Positions 6,066 through 13,749 of a DNA stretch of 44,209 nucleotides are shown piece after piece. The notes beneath the pieces were generated by a model that saw only the letters and a list, made by a program, of their open reading frames with translations, searched no databases and was not told where the DNA came from. Source of the DNA: Bacteroidia bacterium (GTDB lineage: Bacteria; Bacteroidota; Bacteroidia; Bacteroidales; Azobacteroidaceae); contig BNTV01000025.1 in NCBI GenBank assembly GCA_025996865.1, forward strand, positions 1 to 44,209, written 5' to 3'. Each line of letters begins with the position of its first letter. Within the stretch, counting starts at the first letter, position 1. The position numbers were made by a program, and so were the translations under genes.

Positions 6066-8204
6066 ATGGCAACATTAGAAAAAATCAGAAATAAAGCAGG
6101 CTTACTCGTAGGCGTTGTAGGGATTGCTTTATTAGCATTTATTATCGGTGACTTTCTTAAATCCGGTTCTACTTTTTTTCATCAAAGCAAGGAAAAAATT
6201 GTAATAGTTGATGGTCAGTCAATTGGCTATCAAGAATTTATGAAAAAGGTCGAAGACATGAGCGACGCCTATAAAAGTAATTACGGCGGTACGCTTACGG
6301 AAGAACAACAAGACCAGATTCGCCAATCGGTATATGACGAATTGGTAGGAAAAATTTTGTTGGACAAAGAATCGGAAAAAACAGGTTTGACCGTTGGAGA
6401 AGGAGAGCGTAACGATATGATTATGGGAAAAAACATTTCTCCGATGATTCAGCAATATTTCAGAAATCCGGAGACCGGCACTTTTGACCGGAATCTGTTG
6501 ATGCAGTTTCTTCAAATCATAGAATCGGAAGATACTTGGGCTAACTATCCTGAAGCCCAACAACGACAATTTGCCGAACAAAGAATGCAGTGGGAAGAAA
6601 TGAAAAGAGCGATGGTTGAACAGAAAAAAATCGGAAAGTTGGGAATGTTTCTGGCTTCTGCCATTGTAAGCAATGCGATAGATGCAAAAACCTCTTATGA
6701 TGAAAAAAGCATAAATATGGATTTTGATTATGTCGCTCAACCCTATACTTCCATCCCGGATTCATCGGTTGTTGTAACCGAAAGTGAAATTAAAACCTTG
6801 TACGACAAACGAAAAGAAGAATTCAAGCAAGCCGAAGCGCATGTAATTGATTATATCACGGTTGCTATTTTACCAAGCAAGGAAGATACCCGGGAGGCAT
6901 CTGTCCTTTTAGACAGTTTAAGAAACGAACTTCAAAAAACGGATGATGTAACGGATATTATTAATGATAATTCGGACATCAAATATGCAAATATTTATCT
7001 TTCTACGGCTGCTTTAAATGAAGAAGAACGGGTTTTTGCGGGAAAAGCCCAGACAGGCGATGTTGAAGGTCCGCTTTCATCGGGAAATAACGTTTACTAC
7101 ATCCATAAATTAATGGATAAAAAAGAAGCTCCCGATTCCGCGAAACTGAATGTGATTACTTTGCCTAATTTTACTAATGATGAACAATTAACGGCTTATG
7201 CCGATAGTTTGATTCGCGTAGTTGCCGGCGGAAAACCGTTTACGCAAATGGTATCGGAATTGACTAACGGTCAGGGCAACGGAGATGCCGGATGGCAAAC
7301 CGAACTGTCTTTGGTACAGAACGGTTTGGATAAGGACTTTGTGGATGTTATATTTAAATCCGAAATTAATAAGGTATTTATGCAGAAAACGGCGCTCCGG
7401 AATTATTTGGTACAAGTGACTGAAAAAACAAAACCTGTTACCAAGTACAAATTAGGTACGATTCAGTACGCCGTAACGGCAAGCCAGGAAACAATGAACA
7501 AATTGTATAATGATTTAAGCGCCTATATTACAAAAAACAATAAGTTGGAATCTTTCAAAAATTCGGCTGAAGGCGCGGGTTATATCTGCCAAAAAGAAGT
7601 ACCGGTTTATGCCGCTCAATTAGGATTACCTTCTATCGAAAGTTCGAGAACCGTTATTCGTTGGGCTTTCAATAATAGCGGTAAGGGGAAGATGTCTGAA
7701 ATTATGCAATGTGGTGATTATTATGTAGTTGCTGCCTTAGAAGGAAAAGTGAAAGAAGGATATCGTCCGGTGAAAGAGGTTTCCGATATTTTGAAAAGAG
7801 AGCTGATTAATCAAAAGAAAGGCGAATTGATTGTGAAAAATTTGGAAGCAAAAAATCTGACTTCTTTGGATGCTTATGCAAGTGCAATGAATACGCAACC
7901 CCAGGAAGTGAAGTTCGTAACTTTCAATACGCCGAGAATTTCCGGAATCGGAGTTGAACCTGCGGTGAATGCCGTGGCGCTTTCGACCGAAAAGGGAAAA
8001 ATCAGCAAACCTTTTGCAGGAAAAGCAGCTGCTTATGTTTTATCGATAATGGATAAAAGAGCGAGCGAACAAGCGTTCGACGAAAAAACGGAAATACAGA
8101 ATCTGAATATGCAAAACAGTTACAGGATAATGTCTTTTATGCAAAATAATGAATTGCTGAAAGAAAATGTAAAAATAGAAGATAACAGAATTCGCTTTTT
8201 TTAA
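6066..8204 (+). CDS. ppiD: PpiD/SurA-type periplasmic peptidyl-prolyl isomerase
   Basis: The 712-residue protein is anchored by one N-terminal membrane helix (about residues 10-32, AGLLVGVVGIALLAFIIGDF). A SurA_N/PpiD-type helical chaperone region (about 40-240) follows, holding VDGQSIGYQEFMKKVEDM and ILLDKESEKTGLTVGEGE. Then come parvulin-like rotamase segments, the first around 260-345 (AEAHVIDYITVAI, GDVEGPLSSGNNVYYIHKL) and a second more diverged one around 355-440, and a C-terminal helical region. Such proteins fold outer membrane and secreted proteins in the periplasm, which fits the LPS-export and barrel genes just upstream. It stands alone after a 135-base gap with its own promoter-like site and is followed by a long hairpin. 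Confidence 0.9.
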   Translation: MATLEKIRNKAGLLVGVVGIALLAFIIGDFLKSGSTFFHQSKEKIVIVDGQSIGYQEFMKKVEDMSDAYKSNYGGTLTEEQQDQIRQSVYDELVGKILLDKESEKTGLTVGEGERNDMIMGKNISPMIQQYFRNPETGTFDRNLLMQFLQIIESEDTWANYPEAQQRQFAEQRMQWEEMKRAMVEQKKIGKLGMFLASAIVSNAIDAKTSYDEKSINMDFDYVAQPYTSIPDSSVVVTESEIKTLYDKRKEEFKQAEAHVIDYITVAILPSKEDTREASVLLDSLRNELQKTDDVTDIINDNSDIKYANIYLSTAALNEEERVFAGKAQTGDVEGPLSSGNNVYYIHKLMDKKEAPDSAKLNVITLPNFTNDEQLTAYADSLIRVVAGGKPFTQMVSELTNGQGNGDAGWQTELSLVQNGLDKDFVDVIFKSEINKVFMQKTALRNYLVQVTEKTKPVTKYKLGTIQYAVTASQETMNKLYNDLSAYITKNNKLESFKNSAEGAGYICQKEVPVYAAQLGLPSIESSRTVIRWAFNNSGKGKMSEIMQCGDYYVVAALEGKVKEGYRPVKEVSDILKRELINQKKGELIVKNLEAKNLTSLDAYASAMNTQPQEVKFVTFNTPRISGIGVEPAVNAVALSTEKGKISKPFAGKAAAYVLSIMDKRASEQAFDEKTEIQNLNMQNSYRIMSFMQNNELLKENVKIEDNRIRFF

Positions 8205-8226
8205 GCGTTGTTGCTATTCTTGGTAC

Positions 8227-8274
8227 GCGGGCTTGACGGAATCTCCCGAATGTTGGAGATGCGGTCAAGCCCGC
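8227..8274. terminator. Large GC-rich hairpin between ppiD and rlmN
   Basis: GCGGGCTTGAC (8227-8237) pairs perfectly with GTCAAGCCCGC (8264-8274), and inside it ATCTCC (8241-8246) pairs with GGAGAT (8255-8260). The stem is symmetrical, so it could end transcription of ppiD, but no T-run follows. It may instead be a processing or mRNA-stability element, or a dispersed repeat. Confidence 0.65.
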
Positions 8275-8297
8275 AATTATGAATAATACTGAAATAT

Positions 8298-9341
8298 ATG
8301 TCAAATCTATCGTTAATAGGAAAAACACAGGATGAACTCCAATCCTTGGTGAAAGAATTGGAAATGCCTGCATTTACAGCCAAACAAATTGCTATTTGGT
8401 TGTACAAGAAAAAAATATCTTCCATGGATGCGATGACAGATATTTCTTTGGTTCGCCGGGAAAAACTGAAAGAAATTTACACGGTTGGAAGATTACCATA
8501 CGCCCAACGGCAGGAATCGACCGACGGAACCGTGAAATATCTTTTTCCTGTTTCGGGAAATAAATATGTAGAAACAGTTTATATACCTGATAAAGAGCGA
8601 TCTACACTTTGCGTTTCCACACAGGTGGGTTGTAAAATGAATTGCCGGTTTTGCATGACCGGAAAACAAGGTTTCATCGCCCAACTTTCGTCTGCCGAAA
8701 TTATGAACCAAATACTTTCCGTTCCTGAAAGCGAAAGTTTGACCAATGTCGTGTTCATGGGGATGGGAGAGCCTTTGGATAACATCGGGGCGCTTTTCGA
8801 ATCCTTGGAAATTATGACTTCGGATTATGGTTTTGCCTGGAGTCCCAAACGAATTACGGTTTCGACCATCGGATTGATACCCGGTCTGAAGCGTTTTTTG
8901 GAAGAAAGCCAATGCCACTTGGCGATCAGCATTCATTCGCCGTTTCCTGAAGAAAGGCTTTCGTTGATGCCAATGGAAAAAACATATCCTATCGAAAAAG
9001 TAGTGGAATTGGTTAAACAGTATGATTTTTCGCATCAGCGAAGAGTCTCTTTTGAATACATTCTTTTCGGTGGTTTGAACGATGATTTGAAACACGCGCA
9101 GGCGCTTGCCCGTTTGTTGCACGGAATCCCTTGCCGGGTGAATCTGATTAAGTATCACGCGATTCCCGGTGTGGATTTGCCGGCAACCCGGCTTGAAACG
9201 ATGGTTCCTTTCCGGGATTATCTTTCTTCGAAAGGAATTATTGCTACAATCAGGGCTTCACGGGGAGAAGATATTTTGGCAGCTTGCGGAATGTTATCAA
9301 CGAAAGGCACCCCAACGAAAGAAAATTGTGAATTTTCATAA
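8298..9341 (+). CDS. rlmN: 23S rRNA/tRNA adenine-C2 methyltransferase RlmN
   Basis: The 347-residue radical-SAM enzyme methylates C2 of A2503 in 23S rRNA and A37 in some tRNAs. An N-terminal helical domain (MPAFTAKQIAIWLYKKK) precedes the core. The radical-SAM cluster motif CxxxCxxC is C112, C116 and C119 (VGCKMNCRFCMTGKQGF). The methyl-carrying cysteines are C105 (RSTLCVSTQVGC) and C330 (ILAACGML), matching E. coli C118 and C355. VVFMGMGEPLDN is the usual SAM-binding GGEP-like strand. The length is normal. It lies between ppiD and the pdxA-like gene on the same strand, but a promoter-like site separates it from the latter. Confidence 0.97.
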   Translation: MSNLSLIGKTQDELQSLVKELEMPAFTAKQIAIWLYKKKISSMDAMTDISLVRREKLKEIYTVGRLPYAQRQESTDGTVKYLFPVSGNKYVETVYIPDKERSTLCVSTQVGCKMNCRFCMTGKQGFIAQLSSAEIMNQILSVPESESLTNVVFMGMGEPLDNIGALFESLEIMTSDYGFAWSPKRITVSTIGLIPGLKRFLEESQCHLAISIHSPFPEERLSLMPMEKTYPIEKVVELVKQYDFSHQRRVSFEYILFGGLNDDLKHAQALARLLHGIPCRVNLIKYHAIPGVDLPATRLETMVPFRDYLSSKGIIATIRASRGEDILAACGMLSTKGTPTKENCEFS

Positions 9342-9350
9342 AAAAAATAG

Positions 9351-9358
9351 TATATTTG
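9351..9358 (+). promoter_or_regulatory. -7 element before the pdxA-like operon
   Basis: TATATTTG at 9351-9358 fits the Bacteroidota -7 consensus, 27 bases before the pdxA-like ATG. A TTG at 9326-9328 could be the -33 box, with slightly long spacing. It suggests that the three following genes form their own transcription unit. Confidence 0.6.
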
Positions 9359-9385
9359 TAGTCGATTTTTGTATAATAAAATACT

Positions 9386-10444
9386 ATGAGTGATAAAATA
9401 ATAAAAGTAGGAATTAGTCAAGGAGATATTAATGGCATTTCTTACGAATTGATAATCAAAACATTCGAGGACGTCAGGATTTTTGAGTTCTGCATTCCGG
9501 TGCTTTACGGTTCTTCCAAAGTTCTGGCCTATCACCGGAAAGCGATGGGACTTCCTTCCGTCAATGTCAATACGATTCATCATGCCGGAGAGGCAGGAAT
9601 CAATCGTTTGAATATCGTAAATTGTGGTAATGAAGAGGTTGTGGTTGACTTTTCCAAACCAAGCCCGGAATCCGAATCCATGGCGCAGCGAGCCATGCAA
9701 AAGGCTTTAAGCGACCTCAAAGCCGGTACGATAGATGTGCTGGTACTTGCGCCTTCCAATGTGGATGAAACGCAATATCTCTCACAGCAATCGGGTAATG
9801 CACCTCTGAAAATATTGGTTCACAATAATTTCCGGATGGCATTGGCCAGCGGAAAAATTCCTTTGTCGGACGTATCATCGCAACTGACAATGGATTTGCT
9901 GGTTGATAAAATCAAATCTTTACATGCTTCTTTGATCCATGATTTTATGGTTACGCTTCCGCGAATAGCCGTTCTGTCTTTCAATCCGGGGATGGGCATC
10001 AAGGAACGGAAAGAAGGCAGGGAAGAGACTGAAATTATCGTTCCGGCGATAAAAACCGCCAGCGAAAGTGGTATTACTTGTTTCGGCCCCTATTCCGGCG
10101 ACGATTTTTTTGCTAATTACGATTATACAAAATTTGATGCGATTCTTGCCATTTACTATGATCAGGGATTGATTCCGTTCCGTTCCGTGTCGTCAGACGA
10201 AGGAGCCTGTTATTTTGCCGGTTTGCCTTTTGTGGTGACGGCTCCCGATCATGGTGTCGGATACGACAAAGCAGGAAAAAACGAAAGTTCCGAAGTGTCG
10301 TTCCGGAATGCCGTCTATTTGGCAATTGATGTTTTTAAGACACGAAAACTTGACGGAGAAATATATGCAAATCCATTGAAGAAACAATATTTTGAAAAAG
10401 GTTCCGATAACGAAAAATTGGACTTGACAAAAGATGAGGAATAA
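9386..10444 (+). CDS. PdxA-like protein lacking the metal-binding histidines
   Basis: The 352-residue protein aligns over its whole length with PdxA, the metal- and NAD-dependent 4-phosphohydroxy-L-threonine dehydrogenase of vitamin B6 synthesis: VGISQGDINGISYELI, LYGSSKVLAYHRKAMG, PRIAVLSFNPG, FGPYSGDDFF and FVVTAPDHGVGYDKAGK. In true PdxA three histidines from the two subunits bind the metal, in GHTEYL, H-IP and YHDQGL. Here the first segment is shortened to APSNVDETQYL (122-132) with no histidine, the second is K157 (SGKIPL) and the third is Y258 (IYYDQGL). Catalysis of the usual reaction is therefore unlikely. It heads an operon with a nucleotidyltransferase/ATP-grasp fusion and a CDP-alcohol transferase. 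It may have a new substrate or a non-enzymatic role, or be decaying. Confidence 0.9.
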   Translation: MSDKIIKVGISQGDINGISYELIIKTFEDVRIFEFCIPVLYGSSKVLAYHRKAMGLPSVNVNTIHHAGEAGINRLNIVNCGNEEVVVDFSKPSPESESMAQRAMQKALSDLKAGTIDVLVLAPSNVDETQYLSQQSGNAPLKILVHNNFRMALASGKIPLSDVSSQLTMDLLVDKIKSLHASLIHDFMVTLPRIAVLSFNPGMGIKERKEGREETEIIVPAIKTASESGITCFGPYSGDDFFANYDYTKFDAILAIYYDQGLIPFRSVSSDEGACYFAGLPFVVTAPDHGVGYDKAGKNESSEVSFRNAVYLAIDVFKTRKLDGEIYANPLKKQYFEKGSDNEKLDLTKDEE

Positions 10445-10456
10445 AAATTATTCAGG

Positions 10457-12001
10457 ATGAATTACGCGATCATCGCAGCAGGAGAGGGGACACGTTTGAT
10501 TCAAGACGGAATCATCTTGCCAAAGCCCTTGGTCGAATTGAATGGCGTTGCGTTGATAGATAGGCTGATAGCTATTTTCTCAAGACATAATGCTTCTTCT
10601 GTTTCGATAATTATCAACGAACAAATGGAGGAAGTCAGAAGGCATGTAGAGCAAATCAAAACAACATTTCCCGTTCATTGGGTGGTTCGTTCCACCCCCG
10701 GTTCCATGCACAGTTTTTTTGAATTAATTCCGTTTTTGCAGGAGGAGAAATTTTGTTTAACCACTGTGGATACGGTTTTTAACGAAGCTGAATTTGCGGC
10801 CTTTATCCGTGCTTTTGAAGCAGACGATGAAATTGACGGACTGATGGCAGTTACCACTTATGCGGATGACGATCGACCATTGTATATTTCTGTAAATGAT
10901 GAAGATAAGATGATAACAGGTTTTGGAGATACTAAAGAAAAGTACATATCCGGCGGAATTTATTGCCTGACGCCCAAGTCGTTTCAAACACTGAACAACT
11001 GTTTGGCAAGTGGAATGTCAAGGATGCGGAATTTTCAACAATCGATGGTAAAAGACGGATTGAAATTGAAAGCATATCTTTTTGAAAAAATCATTGATGT
11101 GGACCATGCTTCCGATATTGACAAAGCAGAAAAACTGCTCGCATCTTCGTCCCCGAAACTGAAAATGGCCGCTATCCGCCGCGACACGCGATTTTCTCCG
11201 AATCATATTTTAGCGGATGCCGCTATTTTTGATTTAACTGTCGCGCATTTAATAAAAATGAATTGTGAGGTAACGGAATATGCTGAATCGGAATTTTGCG
11301 AATCCCAAATAGATGCTGATGTCATATTCAATATGGCAAGGGATGTCCGGACGATCCAAAAACTGCAGGAATTGGAAACGCAAGGAAAAAAAGTGATTAA
11401 TTCCGGATACGGAATAGAAAATTGCACCCGGGAAAAAATAACAACTCTTCTGAATAAACATGCGATTCCTCAGCCTAAAAATATAATTGTTCCGACAAAT
11501 AAACCTTTTTCCGACACGGATTTTATTTGTAACCGCTATTGGGTTAAAAAAGGATGTTCGTACATTCATTATGAAAATGTTACTTATGCAGCGACCGGGG
11601 ATGATGTTGAAAATATCCTTCGCGAATACGCTTTGCATGCGATTCCGGTTGCGGTTATTAATGAGCATATAGAAGGCGATTGGGTAAAATTTTACGGCGT
11701 AAGGGGTTCCTCTTTTTTTCATTGGTTTTATCCGACGAACGACCGGAATCACCGTGTATCCGACTTGGAAGCCATCAATGGGAGAGCAACCGGAATCCCC
11801 TTTGATGTAGAGTCTCTTAAAGAAATTTGCAACAGCGCTTCATCCGTTTTGAATGTTCCTGTCTATGGCGGAGACTGTGTAATTGATAAAACAGGGAATA
11901 TTTATATTATTGATTTTAATGACTGGCCAAGTTTTGCTGCTTGCAAAACGGTTGCGGCCTTCCATATAGCACAATGTATTTATGAATTTGCAACAAAATA
12001 A
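10457..12001 (+). CDS. Nucleotidyltransferase fused to ATP-grasp ligase
   Basis: This 514-residue protein has two domains. Residues 1-225 are a sugar-phosphate-type nucleotidyltransferase with AAGEGTRL (7-14), PKPLVEL with K23, and the metal-site aspartate in TTVDTVF. Residues ~235-514 look like an ATP-grasp ligase: CTREKITTLLNKHAIPQP, YWVKKG, NEHIEGDWVKFYGV, and the closing metal loop VIDKTGNIYIIDFNDWPSF. Nucleotidyltransferases of this type join NTP to a phosphorylated sugar, polyol or choline; ATP-grasp enzymes join a carboxylate to an amine or thiol via acyl phosphate. The fusion suggests a headgroup that is both activated and modified. It is 12 bases after the pdxA-like gene and overlaps the CDP-alcohol transferase gene by 20 bases, so coupling is likely. 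Substrates are not known. Confidence 0.8.
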   Translation: MNYAIIAAGEGTRLIQDGIILPKPLVELNGVALIDRLIAIFSRHNASSVSIIINEQMEEVRRHVEQIKTTFPVHWVVRSTPGSMHSFFELIPFLQEEKFCLTTVDTVFNEAEFAAFIRAFEADDEIDGLMAVTTYADDDRPLYISVNDEDKMITGFGDTKEKYISGGIYCLTPKSFQTLNNCLASGMSRMRNFQQSMVKDGLKLKAYLFEKIIDVDHASDIDKAEKLLASSSPKLKMAAIRRDTRFSPNHILADAAIFDLTVAHLIKMNCEVTEYAESEFCESQIDADVIFNMARDVRTIQKLQELETQGKKVINSGYGIENCTREKITTLLNKHAIPQPKNIIVPTNKPFSDTDFICNRYWVKKGCSYIHYENVTYAATGDDVENILREYALHAIPVAVINEHIEGDWVKFYGVRGSSFFHWFYPTNDRNHRVSDLEAINGRATGIPFDVESLKEICNSASSVLNVPVYGGDCVIDKTGNIYIIDFNDWPSFAACKTVAAFHIAQCIYEFATK

Positions 12002-12923
12002 ACCCAGTTTTGAGTCAACGCTGAAATCTGCTGAGACAGAGGAATTTATTGATTTGCATTTCTATCGTCCCATCGGTTATCGTTGGGCATTGCTTTTCAA
12101 TAAATGGGGGATTACTCCCAATCAGATTACCATCCTGTCCATTATTATAGGCATGGCTGCCGGCGTTTGCTTCTATTTTACCGGTTTTTGGTTCAATCTG
12201 TTGGGCGTATTTTTGTTGATATGGGCTAATTCTTATGACAGCGCCGATGGACAATTGGCGCGAATGACCCATCAGAAAACCGAATTGGGACGTATTCTTG
12301 ATGGCGCAGCCAGCTATTTTTGGTTTGGCGCCATTTACTCAGCCATCATTTTTCGTTCATGGGAAGCTTGGGGTATTTGGATTTTTCTATTGGCCCTGTT
12401 TTCAGGGTATAGTCATGGCAAGCAGTCGGCTATGGCGGATTATTACCGCAATCTTCATTTGCTTTTTTTGAAAGGAAAAACCAATAGTGAATTAGATAAT
12501 TCTTCCGAATTGAAGGAAAAATATAAAAATACCCGGTGGAAAGAAAAGCCCTTGGTAAAATTCTTTGAAAAAATGTATCTCGTTTATACGGAAGGGCAGG
12601 AAAATTGGTCGGTTAAACTGCAAAAAATGCTCCAGATAATCAACACCCAATATGCAGGAAAGACACCGGAATGGCTACCGGAAGCATTTTGTAAAAAAAG
12701 CTTTCCTTTGTTGAAATATACTAACATGCTTTCTTTCAATATGCGGTCAATTGCACTGTTTGTCTGTGTTTTATCCGGATTTCCATTCGCTTATTTCCTG
12801 TTTGAAATATCCGTAATGAATATAATCCTGATTTATACCGTGCGGCAATATGGGAATATTTGCAAGGAACTTGCCGGTAGATTAATAAGGCCGGATTATT
12901 CCTTCCGGTCTCTTAATTCATAG
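11982..12923 (+). CDS. CDP-alcohol phosphatidyltransferase-like membrane protein
   Basis: The 313-residue protein has membrane helices around residues 50-85, 110-150 and 255-295 and most of the CDP-alcohol transferase motif: D86, D89-G90, A93-R94, G103 and D107 (YDSADGQLARM, ELGRILDGAAS). The fourth aspartate position, the catalytic base in characterised members, is S111. An inserted cytoplasmic region of about 90 residues (150-240) separates the helices. Members move a phosphoalcohol from a CDP-linked donor to an acceptor alcohol. The fused nucleotidyltransferase encoded just before could supply the CDP-linked donor, as in inositol-phosphate cytidylyltransferase/DIPP synthase pairs; this is inference. 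The gene end overlaps the convergent acyltransferase gene by 28 bases. Confidence 0.8.
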   Translation: MNLQQNKPSFESTLKSAETEEFIDLHFYRPIGYRWALLFNKWGITPNQITILSIIIGMAAGVCFYFTGFWFNLLGVFLLIWANSYDSADGQLARMTHQKTELGRILDGAASYFWFGAIYSAIIFRSWEAWGIWIFLLALFSGYSHGKQSAMADYYRNLHLLFLKGKTNSELDNSSELKEKYKNTRWKEKPLVKFFEKMYLVYTEGQENWSVKLQKMLQIINTQYAGKTPEWLPEAFCKKSFPLLKYTNMLSFNMRSIALFVCVLSGFPFAYFLFEISVMNIILIYTVRQYGNICKELAGRLIRPDYSFRSLNS

Positions 12924-13729
12924 GTTTTCGCTTTTAAAAATGCGCCAAAAGCCTTAATATCATCGAATTTGGATTGTTCCTCCACTGTGATGGGTTTGCC
13001 CAGACGAATATAAATGGTTTTCCCTTTTTTATTAGTCACTTCGTGCAACAAACGTACCGTGCGTATCCGCCAGTCGATAATCCCCAGAAAACGGTAGAAC
13101 CATGAATTATTTCCCGAAATATACATAGGAATCACCGGCGCTTTCGATTTTTTTATCAGTTTCAAGACAGAAGGTTGCCATTCACGGTCTTCCGTCTTGG
13201 CGAATAAATGTGGAGAAGAAACTCCGCCGGCCGGAAAAAAACCCAGCGGATGCCCCGCTTTGATGTGCTCCATACAGAGTTTTACACCTCCGACACTGGA
13301 TTTTATCGTTGACATTTTATTGTCTTTTGCGTATGGATTAACGCCAATGAAGTTTTCTTCCATCGTGTCTATCTTGCTCAGCATCCAATTGACCATCATC
13401 TTGTAATCCTTTCTTTTCCTTGCTACTACACTGATAGCAATGATGCCGTCGATGTGTCCGTAAGGATGGTTTGAAACAGTAATAAAAGGAGTATCTTTGA
13501 ATGAGTCGAGTACTTCGTAATTTTCTATCTTGCGGATAATCTTTTGTTTGTCAAGTAAATCGGTTACAAATTCTGCGCCGGATTTATGTTTGGACGCATC
13601 ATAAACTCCATTGACTTTATTCATTCCGGTAAAACTGAAAAGTATTTTTATCAAGGTATCGCCCAAACGCCCCTTGAATAGGGGATGCAGATTTTTTATT
13701 TCGGCTGCGCTGATTAATTTCTCTTTCAT
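12896..13729 (-). CDS. PlsC-like lysophospholipid acyltransferase
   Basis: The 277-residue protein has the acyltransferase block I as VSNHPYGHIDG (the NHPxGxxDG variant of HX4D, about residues 84-94), block III as GFFPAGGVSS (EGTRS counterpart) and block IV as APVIPMYISGNNS. This is the LPLAT family found in Bacteroidota, related to glycerol-3-phosphate and ornithine-lipid acyltransferases. It would transfer an acyl chain to a lyso-lipid on the inner face of the cytoplasmic membrane. It lies 20 bases after the PAP2-type gene, at the end of the minus-strand lipid operon. The substrate, which could be a glycerolipid, amino-lipid or sphingolipid precursor, cannot be told from sequence. Confidence 0.85.
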   Translation of the reverse strand: MKEKLISAAEIKNLHPLFKGRLGDTLIKILFSFTGMNKVNGVYDASKHKSGAEFVTDLLDKQKIIRKIENYEVLDSFKDTPFITVSNHPYGHIDGIIAISVVARKRKDYKMMVNWMLSKIDTMEENFIGVNPYAKDNKMSTIKSSVGGVKLCMEHIKAGHPLGFFPAGGVSSPHLFAKTEDREWQPSVLKLIKKSKAPVIPMYISGNNSWFYRFLGIIDWRIRTVRLLHEVTNKKGKTIYIRLGKPITVEEQSKFDDIKAFGAFLKAKTYELRDRKE

Positions 13730-13749
13730 TTGAAAAATAATTGAAAAAT

